DNA of 64,000 bases from Anaerolineae bacterium. GTDB taxonomy: Bacteria > Chloroflexota > Anaerolineae > Aggregatilineales > UBA2796. How positions within the stretch are numbered: position 1 is the stretch's first letter; each line of letters opens with the position of its first letter. The stretch covers positions 96,114 through 160,113 of the forward strand of contig JAHBVJ010000020.1 of NCBI GenBank assembly GCA_019637615.1. The letters run 5' to 3'. The notes below the pieces were generated by a model. That model saw only the letters and a program-made list of their open reading frames with translations. It ran no database searches and was not told the DNA's origin. Positions 35,365 to 44,901 of the stretch are shown piece by piece. The position numbers were made by a program, and so were the translations under genes.

Positions 35365-36702
35365 CTAATAAATCTTCAGGTAGCGATCTAATTCCCACGG
35401 GCTGACGGACAGCACATACTCATTCCACTCGATCCGCTTGGCGCTCACAAAGCGTTCATAGGCATGGAGACCAAGTGCGTCATTCACTAAATCAGATTGC
35501 TCAAGGTCATTCAGCGCTTCCCCAAGCGAATTAGGGAGTGTGGGCAGTTTATGGCGGCGGGTATCAAAACTAAACAGATCTTCTTCCGCCGGGTTAGGCA
35601 GTTCCATCGCCTGACTGATCCCATCGAGGCCAGAACGCAGCATCACTGCAAAGGCCAGATACGGATTGCAGCTCGGATCAACGCAGCGCAACTCTACACG
35701 AACTTGATCGATCTGATCAGCGTTGGTGCGGGGAACACGCAGCAGGGCGGCACGGTTCAACTGCGCCCAGATGATGTAGACAGGCGCTTCTAGCCCTGCC
35801 ACCAGCCGCTTGTAACTGTTGACCAACGGCGCGAGCACAGCGCACATCCCCCGCGCATGGACAAGCTGCCCCGCGATGAAAGAACGTCCGACGTTCGATA
35901 AGTGATAGTGCGTATTGCTGTCCCCAAAAGCGTTCTGATTGGTGAACGTATCGATCAGCGTTTGATGGATGTGCATCCCTGATCCCGGCACACGCGCCAA
36001 CGGCTTGGGCATAAACGTCGCATACATCCCGTTCGCCGCCGCAATCGACTTCGCCGCGAAGCGTGCCGTCATTACTGCATCGGCAGCTTGCAAGACATCC
36101 ATTGGCGCGAAGTCCAATTCATGCTGACCGCCACCGACTTCATGGTGTGCGGAATCCACCATGACACCCATGCTTTCCAGCGCGTCGGTAATTTCACGAC
36201 GCACCTTGCGCGACTCGGTATCGCTCACGTCAAAATACCCAAAATGATCCACAGTCGCCAGTTTCTCGGAAGTGATCGGCTCTTTGAATAAGAAGAATTC
36301 CAATTCGGGGGAAACTACATAGCGAAAGTTCATTTGCTGCGCCAAGGCCAAGGCGCGCCGCAGTACATCGCGCGGATCACCAGCGAAGGGTTCACCAGCG
36401 GGCGTGTACACATCGCAGATCAGGCGGCCTACTTTCTTATCGCCCAGTTCCCACGGCAGCACAGCGAAGGTATTCGGGTCGGGACGCAGATACATATCGG
36501 ATTCCGCGACCCGCGCGAAGCCTTCCAGCGCCGAGCCATCGAACCAACTACCTTCCGTGAAGGCGTGTTCCAATTGGCGGCTCGGAATCTGGACAGCCTT
36601 CACCATGCCGGTGACATCGGTGAATTGTAAGTCTAAATGGGTGATGTGCTGTTCGTTGACTAGCTCGATCACCCGCTGTGCTTGTTCAGGTAGTTTCGTC
36701 AA
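35365..36702 (-). CDS. glnA: Glutamine synthetase, type I
   Basis: The 445-residue protein matches GSI: N-terminal beta-grasp region with LQFTDVTGMVKAVQIPSRQL, catalytic region with FMPKPLARVPGSGMHIHQ, RVPRTNADQIDQVRVELRCVDPSCNPYL split across strands, and the C-terminal SPWELDRYLKIY. The short length and this ending are typical of the GSI-alpha type, which lacks the adenylylation loop and is controlled by feedback and transcription factors. It makes glutamine from glutamate, ammonia and ATP in the cytosol. It leads the operon glnA-pucR. Confidence 0.93.
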   Translation of the reverse strand: MTKLPEQAQRVIELVNEQHITHLDLQFTDVTGMVKAVQIPSRQLEHAFTEGSWFDGSALEGFARVAESDMYLRPDPNTFAVLPWELGDKKVGRLICDVYTPAGEPFAGDPRDVLRRALALAQQMNFRYVVSPELEFFLFKEPITSEKLATVDHFGYFDVSDTESRKVRREITDALESMGVMVDSAHHEVGGGQHELDFAPMDVLQAADAVMTARFAAKSIAAANGMYATFMPKPLARVPGSGMHIHQTLIDTFTNQNAFGDSNTHYHLSNVGRSFIAGQLVHARGMCAVLAPLVNSYKRLVAGLEAPVYIIWAQLNRAALLRVPRTNADQIDQVRVELRCVDPSCNPYLAFAVMLRSGLDGISQAMELPNPAEEDLFSFDTRRHKLPTLPNSLGEALNDLEQSDLVNDALGLHAYERFVSAKRIEWNEYVLSVSPWELDRYLKIY

Positions 36703-36729
36703 ACCGCCCTATCCTCTGATCGGCCTAAG

Positions 36730-36742
36730 TGTACTTTGTACA
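36730..36742 (-). promoter_or_regulatory. Palindromic operator candidate upstream of glnA
   Basis: TGTAC-TTT-GTACA is a perfect five-base inverted repeat centred 34 bases before the glnA start and just downstream of the predicted -10 box. That position suits a repressor or PucR/GlnR-type nitrogen regulator. The binding protein is not known from sequence. Confidence 0.5.
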
Positions 36743-36746
36743 ATTT

Positions 36747-36775
36747 TACATAGTGACCTTCGCACCGCAATACAA
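36747..36775 (-). promoter_or_regulatory. Predicted sigma-70-type promoter of glnA
   Basis: On the minus strand, TTGTAT (36775-36770) is followed after 17 bases by TATGTA (36752-36747). Both hexamers are four or more matches to consensus, and the spacer is optimal. The palindrome 36730-36742 lies just downstream. Confidence 0.45.
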
Positions 36776-37089
36776 GTTGAACAAAATTCACAGCATGATT
36801 CTTGTGCAGTGTGGAAGATCGAATATTTACGGGCAAGTTGCCGAAGAATTTATCAGTCTGAGCACTAGGAGTTTACACTGACCCGTAAAAATAGGCTATT
36901 GTCATTTTGAAGCTAGGCATAGTCCACTTGCGTTGGTCAAACTACCAAACTAAATCGAGAGAGACTATTGCCTAAGTCTTGAAACCTTAGTGGGTTCGTG
37001 GTGTTTTGTTTAGCGATAGGAGAAAATGAGCGGAAACCGCGTCTGTGTTAAGGATTGGATCACTTACCTTACACTGAGGGAGAGATATT

Positions 37090-38343
37090 ATGGAACGACG
37101 GCGAGTCGTCGTCACGGGCATGGGCATCCTGTGTCCTGTCGGGAACAATATCACTGAAGCATGGGAAAACACCGTTGCCGGGAAGTCCGGCATCGATAAG
37201 ATTACGCGTTGGGATCCGCACGAAATGGAAGTGCAGATCGCAGGTGAGGTCAAAGGCTTTGACCCCAAGCAGTTATTCGGGCACCGTGAAGCACGCCGCA
37301 TGGATCGCACCACGCAACTAGCGATGGCGGCGGCGGCGCAAGCTATCGAGGATTCTGGCCTGAATCTGGCGAACGAAGATCCCTATGAAGTCGGTTGCGT
37401 AATCGGCTCCGGGGTGGGCGGCATCGAAGTTTTGCTGGATCAGGCCCGGCAAGGCTGGGAAAAAGGCATCCGCACGATGAGTCCGCTGTTGGTGCCGATG
37501 ATGCTGGTAGACAGCCCTACTGGACGAGTTGCCATTGAGTACAATCTGCGCGGGCCAAATATGGCGATTGCGACGGCTTGCGCGACGGGTAACAACACGC
37601 TCGGTGAAGCGACCGAAATGATCCGGCGTGGCGCAGCCGAAGTCATGATCGCAGGCAGTACCGAGGCGGGCATCGTGCCTTTGTCAGTCGCTGCGTTCAC
37701 CAACATGGGCGCGTTGTGCAAGCATTTCGATACGCCGCAAACGGCGTCGCGTCCGTTTGATAAGAACCGCGCCGGATTCGTGATCGCGGAGGGATCAGGC
37801 ATCCTCATCTTGGAGGAACTTGAGCACGCCCGGAAACGCGGTGCGAAGATTTACGCCGAAATGCTCGGCTATGCCACCACCGACGACGCGTATCACGTCA
37901 CCGCCCCGATGGAAAGCGGCGAGGGTGCCTTCACTGCGATGAAGAAAGCGCTCAAGAACGCCTCGCTAACCACGGAAGACATCGACTACATCAACGCACA
38001 CGGCACCAGCACGCAGCTCAACGATGCCAGCGAAACCCGCGCTATCAAGGCCATGTTTGGTGAGCGTGCCTATGATGTGCCAATTAGCTCGACCAAAGGC
38101 GTCACCGGGCATATCCTTGGCGCGGCGGGCAGTGTCGAAGCGGTCTTCAGTATCATGGCGATCCAGACTGGCACGATTCCGCCAACTGCCCATCTGAATA
38201 CGCCTGATCCAGAATGCGATCTATTTTATGTTCCTAACCAAAGTATCCAACGCCCCGTTGAACGAGTAATGAGCAACTCGTTTGGGTTTGGCGGGCACAA
38301 CGCAGTTCTTGTCATGGGAAAATATCACGCCAATGGCAATTAG
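37090..38343 (+). CDS. fabF: 3-oxoacyl-ACP synthase II
   Basis: The 417-residue protein is a KAS II. The nucleophile is the Cys in ATACATGNN, the two catalytic His residues are in NAHGTSTQLND and in KGVTGHILGAAG, and the ending is SNSFGFGGHNAVLV. Length and motifs are normal. It elongates acyl-ACP with malonyl-ACP in the cytosol. Its stop is 28 bases before the likely start of the KAS III gene. No acpP or fabG is adjacent. ATG follows GAGGGAGAG. Confidence 0.93.
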   Translation: MERRRVVVTGMGILCPVGNNITEAWENTVAGKSGIDKITRWDPHEMEVQIAGEVKGFDPKQLFGHREARRMDRTTQLAMAAAAQAIEDSGLNLANEDPYEVGCVIGSGVGGIEVLLDQARQGWEKGIRTMSPLLVPMMLVDSPTGRVAIEYNLRGPNMAIATACATGNNTLGEATEMIRRGAAEVMIAGSTEAGIVPLSVAAFTNMGALCKHFDTPQTASRPFDKNRAGFVIAEGSGILILEELEHARKRGAKIYAEMLGYATTDDAYHVTAPMESGEGAFTAMKKALKNASLTTEDIDYINAHGTSTQLNDASETRAIKAMFGERAYDVPISSTKGVTGHILGAAGSVEAVFSIMAIQTGTIPPTAHLNTPDPECDLFYVPNQSIQRPVERVMSNSFGFGGHNAVLVMGKYHANGN

Positions 38344-38371
38344 CCCACCACGGGGAGGAGAGGCCGGAGGT

Positions 38372-39787
38372 ATGACAACCATGAACGGTAATGGAAAGGC
38401 ACATCCACCGAATCAAAACGGCAACACTGCTAATGGGAACGGCAACGGACACAGCAGCGAACATAATGGCAATAACGGCAATGGGCACAAAACGGGCTTC
38501 TTAGCGGGCAGTCTGCCGAGTCGCCCGTCGCGTACGCAGCCAACGCGCTATGCACACATCGTTGGTTGGGGCATGAAGGTACCCGATAAGGTAGTCACCA
38601 ACGCCGACTTGGAAGCTGTCGTGGAGACGAGCGATGAATGGATTCGGTCGCGCACCGGCATCCAAGAACGGCGTATCGCGGCGGAACGCGACTCGGTCGT
38701 TTCGCTCGGCTTCGAGGCGGCGCGTAATGCCTTGGATCGGGCGGACATCCTGCCCACCGAGATCGACCTAATCATCGTGGCGACTTCCACGCCGGAGGAT
38801 ATCTATCCGAGCACGGCGTGCAAAATCCAGAATTTGCTCGGCGCGACCAAAGCGGGCGCGTTCGACCTGAGCGCGGCGTGTTCCGGCTTTGTTTACGCGC
38901 TCAACATGGCCTCGCAAGCGATCCGTTCCGGCAGTATCGAACATGCGCTAGTGATCGGTACTGAGGTCAATTCGCGTGTGATGGATTGGAATGACCGTAC
39001 CACGTGCATCCTGTTCGGGGATGGCGCGGGCGCAGTCGTGCTGACCAGCAGTGAAGACCCCGGCGGGCTGTTGTCGTGCGTGCTCGGCGCAGACGGCTCC
39101 GGCGCGGACTTGCTCGGCATCCCGACGGTAGGCTATTCCGCGCTGCCGGAAGGTAAATTGCTGCACAAACTGCACATGAACGGGCGCGAGGTATTCCGCT
39201 TCGCCACGCATATCATCCATGAGAGCATCGAAGAAGCGCTGGAAAAAGCCGATCTGAAAATGGCAGATGTCGCGTTGATCGTGCCGCATCAGGCCAATCA
39301 GCGTATCATCAGCGCCGCCGCCCGCAGTTTGAACGTGCCGGAAGCGTTGTTTTACAGTAATTTGCATCGCTATGGCAATACCTCTGCCGCCTCGATCCCG
39401 ATCGCGATGTGCGAGGCCGAACGCGAAGGCCGCATCTTGCCGGGGGATAACGTCGTCCTGATCGGGTTTGGTGGTGGGCTGACGTGGGCGACTGCAGTAG
39501 TGCAGTGGCACAAGGTCGCGCCGCCCAAGCCGCAAGGTATGTCGTACAAGCTGTCACAAAGCCGCCGCGAGGTGCTGTACGTCTTCGCCTTCTGGCGCGA
39601 CAAATTCCTGAAGTCTTATCGTCGTTGGGAAGCCCGCCTGAAGGGATCGCCCACTAAAACCGCGAATATGCGTCAGGAAAAGGGCAAACCCGCTGATGCA
39701 CCGCCAACACCGGCGCGTCGTCCTGATGCGGCAAAGGCCGAGCGTAAAGCCACACCCGAACCGGAAAAAGAACTCGAAAAGAACTGA
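38372..39787 (+). CDS. fabH: 3-oxoacyl-ACP synthase III with N- and C-terminal extensions
   Basis: The KAS III core (about residues 50-385) has the Cys nucleophile in LSAACSGFVYAL, His in IVPHQANQRII and Asn in RYGNTSAASI. It starts fatty acid synthesis by condensing acyl-CoA with malonyl-ACP. An N-terminal extension of about 50 residues is very rich in Asn and Gly (NGNGNGHSSEHNGNN). A C-terminal extension of about 85 residues is basic and Pro/Ala-rich. Both are unusual for FabH, which is normally about 325 residues. Two start choices exist, ATG 38372 and 38381, both near GGAGGAG and GGAGG. Related HMG-CoA-synthase-like KAS III functions are an alternative. Confidence 0.88.
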   Translation: MTTMNGNGKAHPPNQNGNTANGNGNGHSSEHNGNNGNGHKTGFLAGSLPSRPSRTQPTRYAHIVGWGMKVPDKVVTNADLEAVVETSDEWIRSRTGIQERRIAAERDSVVSLGFEAARNALDRADILPTEIDLIIVATSTPEDIYPSTACKIQNLLGATKAGAFDLSAACSGFVYALNMASQAIRSGSIEHALVIGTEVNSRVMDWNDRTTCILFGDGAGAVVLTSSEDPGGLLSCVLGADGSGADLLGIPTVGYSALPEGKLLHKLHMNGREVFRFATHIIHESIEEALEKADLKMADVALIVPHQANQRIISAAARSLNVPEALFYSNLHRYGNTSAASIPIAMCEAEREGRILPGDNVVLIGFGGGLTWATAVVQWHKVAPPKPQGMSYKLSQSRREVLYVFAFWRDKFLKSYRRWEARLKGSPTKTANMRQEKGKPADAPPTPARRPDAAKAERKATPEPEKELEKN

Positions 39788-39836
39788 GATTCAGGCGATC
39801 TCAGCCTAAAATCCCTCCTCATCGCGAGGAGGGATT
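39784..39836. terminator. Two hairpins between convergent fabH and kinase genes
   Basis: CTGAGAT (39784-39790) pairs with ATCTCAG (39798-39804), overlapping the fabH stop. A second, perfect 11-base stem follows: AATCCCTCCTC (39810-39820) and GAGGAGGGATT (39826-39836), loop ATCGC. The second is a strong bidirectional terminator. Confidence 0.75.
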
Positions 39837-39893
39837 CCATTTCATCAGCATTCTCACTGTTCAGGTGATAATAAGTTACGAACGCCAAGTGCC

Positions 39894-41738
39894 TTACTGC
39901 GCGATTGGCAGAGTAAAGGTGAACACGCTGCCCTGCCCCGGTTGGCTCTGAATATCCAACGTACCCTTCATCAGTTCGATCAAGTTGCGCGTGATGGCGA
40001 ACCCTAACCCCGTCCCCGACTGCTCCAAGCCGTTATCCGCCCGCCAGAACTTTCTGCCGAGGTTGGCGAGTTGCTCCGCCGACATGCCCACGCCCGAATC
40101 TTGAACGCTGATAGCGATGCGGCGTTCTGGCGCGACCAACGCGCGGATATAGATGTGCCCGCCGTTCGGTGTGTATTTGTAAGCATTGCTGGTCAGGTTG
40201 ACGAGCACTTGCACCAGCCGATCCCGATCCGCTTGCACGGGCGGCAGTTCCGGCGTCAAATCGACCACGAGCTGATGCTGGCGCTGCTCGATCTCGCCCA
40301 ATGTGCTTTCTAGTGCCGAATTGACGGCTTCGACTACGTTGACATCTTCCACGTTGACGCGCATATTGCCCGTTTCGATGCGGCTGATGTCGCTCAGATC
40401 GTTGACCAGCACTTTCATTTTATGGACAGCGTTCTTGATCGTCTTGACGAACTGCTCTTGCCGCTCATTGATCGCGCCGGCCACCGCCATCAGATCGGCG
40501 TACCCGCTGATGCTAGTCATCGGAACTTTCAGCTCGTGCGCGACCACGCTGACGAATTCCGATTTGGCTTGATTTGCCGCCCGCACTGCATCATATAAAC
40601 GCGCATTTTCAATCGAGGTGGCGGCACGGTCAGCCATGCGCGTTGCCATCGTGCGCGAATTGTCGTTAAAGACCGAATCTTCGCCACACAGCAGCGAAAT
40701 CACACCGATCACCTGATTTTCCCGCGCGATGGGCAGCACATAGATCGCGCCGCTATCGGAGGTCGATTCTTGCCATGCGGCTTCGTGACTTTGCACGGCC
40801 TGCTGCACCAACGGATGCTTGAGCGGGATAGTGGCGGAATCGCTGAAGATGCCCTGACTGCCATCATAAGAGATCGCCAATTGTGCCAAGCCATCCGCGT
40901 CGAGCAGCGCCATTGTTGCGTGGTCAGCCTGAACGCTACGGCTCAACCATTCCAGCGTGATCTGCATGATCTTGCGCGTGTTCAAGGTCTCGTTCAATTG
41001 CCGATCCATGCGCTGGAGGATCATCAATTCTTCGACGCGGGCGGCCAACGCTTTGTCCGTCGCACCGAACAACCGCGCATTGTCGATGGCGATACCCGCT
41101 TGCCCCGCGAAGGTATCCAGCACGTTAAGGTCATCATCGGAAAACACGCCCGTGCGCACACGGTTATCGACATACACGACACCGATCACCTGCTCACGCA
41201 CGCGCAGTGGACTCGCCATCACGCTGCGCAGCGACTGCGTGACGATGCTCAGATGCCCCGCGAAGCGCGGATCGTCCTGCGCATTGGTGGTCACGATGGG
41301 CTGACCTGTTTCCAGCACCCGTTTCGTCACTGTTTTACTGAAGCCGAAGGCGCTGCTTTCCAAGGTTTCTTGGTCAAGGTTGCGTGCGACCTTCACATCG
41401 AGATTGCCGTCATCATTCAGCAGCATCAAGAAGCCGCGCTCGGCTCCCGTCAGTTGGATGATGGCGTCCATCACCTGATCGAGCACGGTTTGCAGGTCGA
41501 GCGACGCACCGATCACACGGCTGACTTCGTACAGGCGGGCATAGCGCTCTTGCTTGCCAGTCTGCTTGCGTTCTTCGGTCAATTCATCGAGGACTTGTTC
41601 CACCGAGGCCAAGCGTTGTTCCACAAAGGAAGCATCGACTTTGCCCGTGCGTGCCTGACTGCGCAGCAGAGACAGGGTCTGTTTGGCGTTGGTGAGCGCC
41701 ATGGCTAATTCACGGGAGTTGCGAACCGATTCTGTCAT
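39894..41738 (-). CDS. GAF-domain sensor histidine kinase
   Basis: The 614-residue cytosolic protein has an N-terminal helical part with a coiled coil (about 10-65), GAF 1 (about 75-230), GAF 2 (about 240-385), HisKA with VVAHELKVPMTSISGY (His at about 405) and HATPase_c with LVNLTSNAYKYTPNGG, QDSGVGMS and GTGLGFAITRNLIEL. GAF domains sense small ligands, redox state or light; the ligand is unknown. No response regulator is adjacent. It starts 22 bases after the nth stop, on the same strand, so the two share a transcript. ATG follows AAAGGAACG. Confidence 0.92.
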   Translation of the reverse strand: MTESVRNSRELAMALTNAKQTLSLLRSQARTGKVDASFVEQRLASVEQVLDELTEERKQTGKQERYARLYEVSRVIGASLDLQTVLDQVMDAIIQLTGAERGFLMLLNDDGNLDVKVARNLDQETLESSAFGFSKTVTKRVLETGQPIVTTNAQDDPRFAGHLSIVTQSLRSVMASPLRVREQVIGVVYVDNRVRTGVFSDDDLNVLDTFAGQAGIAIDNARLFGATDKALAARVEELMILQRMDRQLNETLNTRKIMQITLEWLSRSVQADHATMALLDADGLAQLAISYDGSQGIFSDSATIPLKHPLVQQAVQSHEAAWQESTSDSGAIYVLPIARENQVIGVISLLCGEDSVFNDNSRTMATRMADRAATSIENARLYDAVRAANQAKSEFVSVVAHELKVPMTSISGYADLMAVAGAINERQEQFVKTIKNAVHKMKVLVNDLSDISRIETGNMRVNVEDVNVVEAVNSALESTLGEIEQRQHQLVVDLTPELPPVQADRDRLVQVLVNLTSNAYKYTPNGGHIYIRALVAPERRIAISVQDSGVGMSAEQLANLGRKFWRADNGLEQSGTGLGFAITRNLIELMKGTLDIQSQPGQGSVFTFTLPIAQ

Positions 41739-41760
41739 GTTGATCGTTCCTTTGCGATGC

Positions 41761-42510
41761 TTATCCCTTGCGTTGGCGCAGTTTGGTCGCCTGTTTCGTC
41801 GCTATTTTAGTCGGCGCTGGCTGTGCTGCTGTGGTCATTGGCTGAGTTTGCTGGTAAAAATCGCACCATGCCGTCAATGGGCAGCGTTCACACAGCGGAC
41901 GCCGTGCCTGACACACCTTGCGCCCATGCTCGATAATGTTGAGATGCGCCTGATAATACGTTTCCGGCGGGACGATGGCTTCCATGATGGCGTGTGCCTG
42001 ATCGGGCGTGACCTTGGGGCCGATCAAACCGAGCCGCTGGCTGACTCGGTGAACATGCGTATCGACGGGAAAGGCTGGCTTCCCAAACGCAAAACACAAC
42101 ACAATCGCCGCTGTTTTAGGGCCGACGCCGTTGAGGCTGGTCAGCCATGCTTTGGCGTCCGCGACAGGCAGTGTGTCCAGAAAATCGAGCGTGATGCTGC
42201 CCTTTTGCTCGCTGATGGTACGCAGCACCGCCTGAATGCGCGGGGCTTTCTGGTTCGCCAAGCCCGCCGGACGGATCGCCTCGATCACAGCCTCGGTATC
42301 GGCATCGCGCACGGCTTCCCATGTCGGGAAATTGGCTTTGAGCAAAGCAAAAGCGCGATCACGGTTCGTGTCGCTGGTGCTCTGGCTCAAGATGCAGTCT
42401 ACTAACTCATCGACGGGCAGTTTGTGCTGCCGCCATGTCGGGAAGCCATACAACGCCGCTAACGCACGCGCGATGTGCCCATATTTCTCTTGCAAGGCCG
42501 CCAAAGTCAT
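41761..42510 (-). CDS. nth: Endonuclease III-like DNA glycosylase/lyase
   Basis: The 249-residue protein has the HhH-GPD signature: hairpin LNGVGPKTAAIVL, whose Lys corresponds to the lyase residue of Nth, then VDTHVHRV with the catalytic Asp. The C-terminal CX6CX2CX5C motif (CQARRPLCERCPLTAWC) holds the 4Fe-4S cluster. It removes oxidised pyrimidines in base-excision repair. A basic C-terminal tail of about 30 residues (TKIATKQATKLRQRKG) is extra. It heads an operon with a GAF histidine kinase. Confidence 0.9.
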   Translation of the reverse strand: MTLAALQEKYGHIARALAALYGFPTWRQHKLPVDELVDCILSQSTSDTNRDRAFALLKANFPTWEAVRDADTEAVIEAIRPAGLANQKAPRIQAVLRTISEQKGSITLDFLDTLPVADAKAWLTSLNGVGPKTAAIVLCFAFGKPAFPVDTHVHRVSQRLGLIGPKVTPDQAHAIMEAIVPPETYYQAHLNIIEHGRKVCQARRPLCERCPLTAWCDFYQQTQPMTTAAQPAPTKIATKQATKLRQRKG

Positions 42511-42896
42511 ACTTCACTCTTGAAACAAACGCTTATCGTGAGGCGGTGGGGAATGCCTGCGCCCTGATGTTCAGCCATGATGATGTTGTGCCTGTTGTTC
42601 CGCGTCTTGAAATACTCTCTTGCTTCAATTCTATCTATATCGCGTTGCAGGACAAGATATACGCTGCAACATTCACGCTATCATTAGCGCAGATATAACT
42701 AGCCCACGGTGACGATGTAGACGCGCAATTCGCCGCGCCATTAAGGTCGATTGTGAGGCCATTAGCAGTGATGACATTGCGAGATCAAGCCCCTCCTCAA
42801 TGTGGCAAAATGGCTAATCATGCAGCATAATTCGCGACATGATCGCGCATAATTGACCGCTTTTCTGGGGCAACCAAACGAGATTGGAGTATCGCT
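42511..42896. other. Gene-free stretch between divergent genes
   Basis: No convincing coding frame. It contains GTTGCAG (42644-42650) and CTGCAAC (42664-42670), a seven-base inverted repeat. Near 42828-42858 there are two GCATAATT words flanking CGCGACATGATCGCG, a likely binding site for a regulator of the ParA-like gene. The gene start is a GTG with TTGGAG upstream. Confidence 0.5.
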
Positions 42897-43652
42897 GTGT
42901 CCAAGATCATTTCCATTCACTCATTTCGTGGTGGTACTGGCAAATCCAACACGAGCGCAAATTTGAGTACACTATTGGCGATGGATGGTAAACGCGTGTG
43001 CGTGGTTGATACGGACATCAACTCACCGGGCATCCATGTCTTGCTCGGCCTGAAAGACGAAAACATTACCAATACCCTCAACGATTATCTGTACGGAAAA
43101 TGCGAAATCTCTCAGGCTGCCTACGATGTCAGTGACTTGGTCTCGCCGGGGATGAAAGGCAAGTTGTTCCTCTGCCCATCCAGCATGAAAACAGGCGAAA
43201 TTGCGCGCGTGCTGAAGGAAGGCTATGACGTAGGGATGCTCAATGAAGGGTTCCACAGCCTGATCGATGATTTGCGCTTGGATGCCTTGGTGATCGATAC
43301 ACACCCCGGTCTGAACGAAGAGACGCTGCTGTCTATCGCGATCTCGGATGCGCTGCTGATCGTGATGCGCCCTGATACGCAAGACTTCCAAGGGACGGCG
43401 GTCACGGTTGAGGTGGCGCGCAAGTTGGATGTGCCCCGGATGCTGCTGGTGGTTAACAAGACGCCGACGGTCTTGAATTTCGATGACGTCAAAGATCGCG
43501 TCGAGAAAACCTACAATTGCACTGTCGCCGCCGTGCTGCCACATTCCGACGAACTGATGATACTCGCCAGCGACGGCGTGTTTGTCGCCAAGTATCCGAA
43601 CCATCAAATCACGCAGAAGATGCGCAATGTCGCGAAAATGTTGATGGATTAA
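42897..43652 (+). CDS. ParA/MinD-like ATPase
   Basis: The 251-residue protein is a deviant-Walker ATPase with FRGGTGKSNTSANLS (residues 10-24), the switch I region DTDINSPGIHVLLGL and switch II LVIDTHPGLNEETLL. Such proteins position cell machinery or DNA through a membrane- or nucleoid-bound gradient. The start codon is GTG. No ParB, MinC or FlhF partner lies next to it, so its cargo is unknown. The C-terminus (ITQKMRNVAKMLMD) could form an amphipathic helix as in MinD. It is about 35 kb from the archaellum locus, so a link to archaellum placement is speculation. Confidence 0.85.
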   Translation: MSKIISIHSFRGGTGKSNTSANLSTLLAMDGKRVCVVDTDINSPGIHVLLGLKDENITNTLNDYLYGKCEISQAAYDVSDLVSPGMKGKLFLCPSSMKTGEIARVLKEGYDVGMLNEGFHSLIDDLRLDALVIDTHPGLNEETLLSIAISDALLIVMRPDTQDFQGTAVTVEVARKLDVPRMLLVVNKTPTVLNFDDVKDRVEKTYNCTVAAVLPHSDELMILASDGVFVAKYPNHQITQKMRNVAKMLMD

Positions 43653-43675
43653 GCCTGACCCCCTCGCGTTTGAGT

Positions 43676-43696
43676 GGCGGGTAGTTGTAGCCCGCC
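43676..43696. terminator. Short GC-rich hairpin
   Basis: GGCGGG (43676-43681) and CCCGCC (43691-43696) form a perfect six-base stem 24 bases after the ParA-like gene. No T-run. Confidence 0.4.
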
Positions 43697-43722
43697 TCTA
43701 CCGTCTCATCGATGAACCCTGT

Positions 43723-44901
43723 ATGCCAACCTTTGACGATCTCATCAGCAGCCTCACCCCTGACGATCTGTTGCCTGCTTTACGGAGCGGTTATCGGTTC
43801 ACCACGCTGACCGATTGGCAGTACGAGAAATTGAGCGGTGGCAATTACGGCGGCGTCGGGGATCGCAGCGCCGAACGGGCTGGCGTCGCGCGGTTCACTG
43901 GTCATGGGCAGCGTGCTGATGGCAGCCCTAGTGAGTGGGTGCTGGTGCTAAAAGTGCTGCCCATCTCGGTGAACGCGCCTGATTAGCAGGAAACGACGCG
44001 TGAAGACGATCTTTATGCGTCTGGTTGGCTAGATCGTATCAATACACAGGCAATTGGAATTCGGGTTCCACGCTATTTTGGCAGGCTAGAGCGATCAGGC
44101 TATGGGCGCGGTTTGTGGCTGGAAGCTATTCCTAGTGATCGTTCGTCATGGGCAATCAGTCGTTATGTGCTTACAGCGCGACATCTCGCTTGGTTCAATA
44201 CTCTGTTGTACAGCCACTACGTCGAACGACCTGCCTGTTTCAGTCACGCTTGGTTTCGCGGACGGATGCGCCGGCGTGTTCCGCTTGTTGCTGAACTTCA
44301 CCAAGCCGCCGAACATCCATTGATCAAACGGCTGTATTCGCCAAGTGCGTGGTCGTTTATGCTGCGCTTATGGGACGCACATCCGCGCTGGCTCGATTTG
44401 CTCGATAGCTTCCCGCAGACGTTCTGTCACCTTGATACGTTTCGTCGCAATTTGATCGCACGAACGACTAAAAATGGTGCCGATGAGACCGTCGTGCTCG
44501 ATTGGGCATTCGCTGGTCTAGCCCCGTTTGGTGCTGATCTCGCGCCTCTGATTTGGGTGAGCGCAATTTTCCGCGAGATCAATCCGCACATGATCCTCGG
44601 CTCCGAGCAAGCCATTTTTGCCAGTTATATGCAAGGATTAACGGAGGCTGGTTGGCGTGGCAGCGTGCAGCAAGTCCGCTTTGCCTATCTCGCGATGGCA
44701 TTGATGAACGTCGCGATCCCCACCGAGTTGATGCAGTTCTTGAATGAATCTGCACATCCCGCGTTGGAACGTGGTTTTGGCTTCCCTGTGCCAGAAATCA
44801 TCAGCAATTGGGCTGTGCTGCTGAACGTGGCAGCGTCGTACTGGAACGAAATCCGCGCGTTGGAATCCACTTTGACGAGCGAAAAATCCCGCTCCCGCTA
44901 G
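43723..44901 (+). pseudogene. Kinase-like (APH/CHK-type) gene broken by in-frame TAG
   Basis: One reading frame runs from ATG 43723 to 44901 with a single stop, TAG at 43984-43986 (codon 88). After it the frame continues QETTREDDLYASGWLD and then VPRYFGRLERSGYGRGLWLEAIPSD. The last part is a good protein-kinase-like fold motif. Further on are DTFRRNLIARTTKNG and TVVLDWAFAGLAPFGADLA, with the D-x-x-N-like and D-W patterns of aminoglycoside/choline kinase-like (APH, CHK) proteins. The first part holds the nucleotide-binding lobe ending LVLKVLPI. Total coding length would be 393 codons. A nonsense mutation or a sequencing error is likely; a natural readthrough cannot be excluded. Confidence 0.75.

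Larger units (their letters stand above)
36703..37089. other. Intergenic region between divergent glnA and fabF
   Basis: This 387-base gap holds the glnA promoter and palindrome on the left (listed separately). The right part contains TTTACA (36872-36877) with a weak GCTATT 17 bases on, and TTGTCA (36899-36904) without a good partner; neither is a confident fabF promoter. No coding frame is convincing. Confidence 0.5.

Noticed and set aside
42435..42698. 87-codon plus-strand frame across the nth start
   Set aside because: Overlaps nth antisense, has no ribosome binding site and no recognisable protein pattern.
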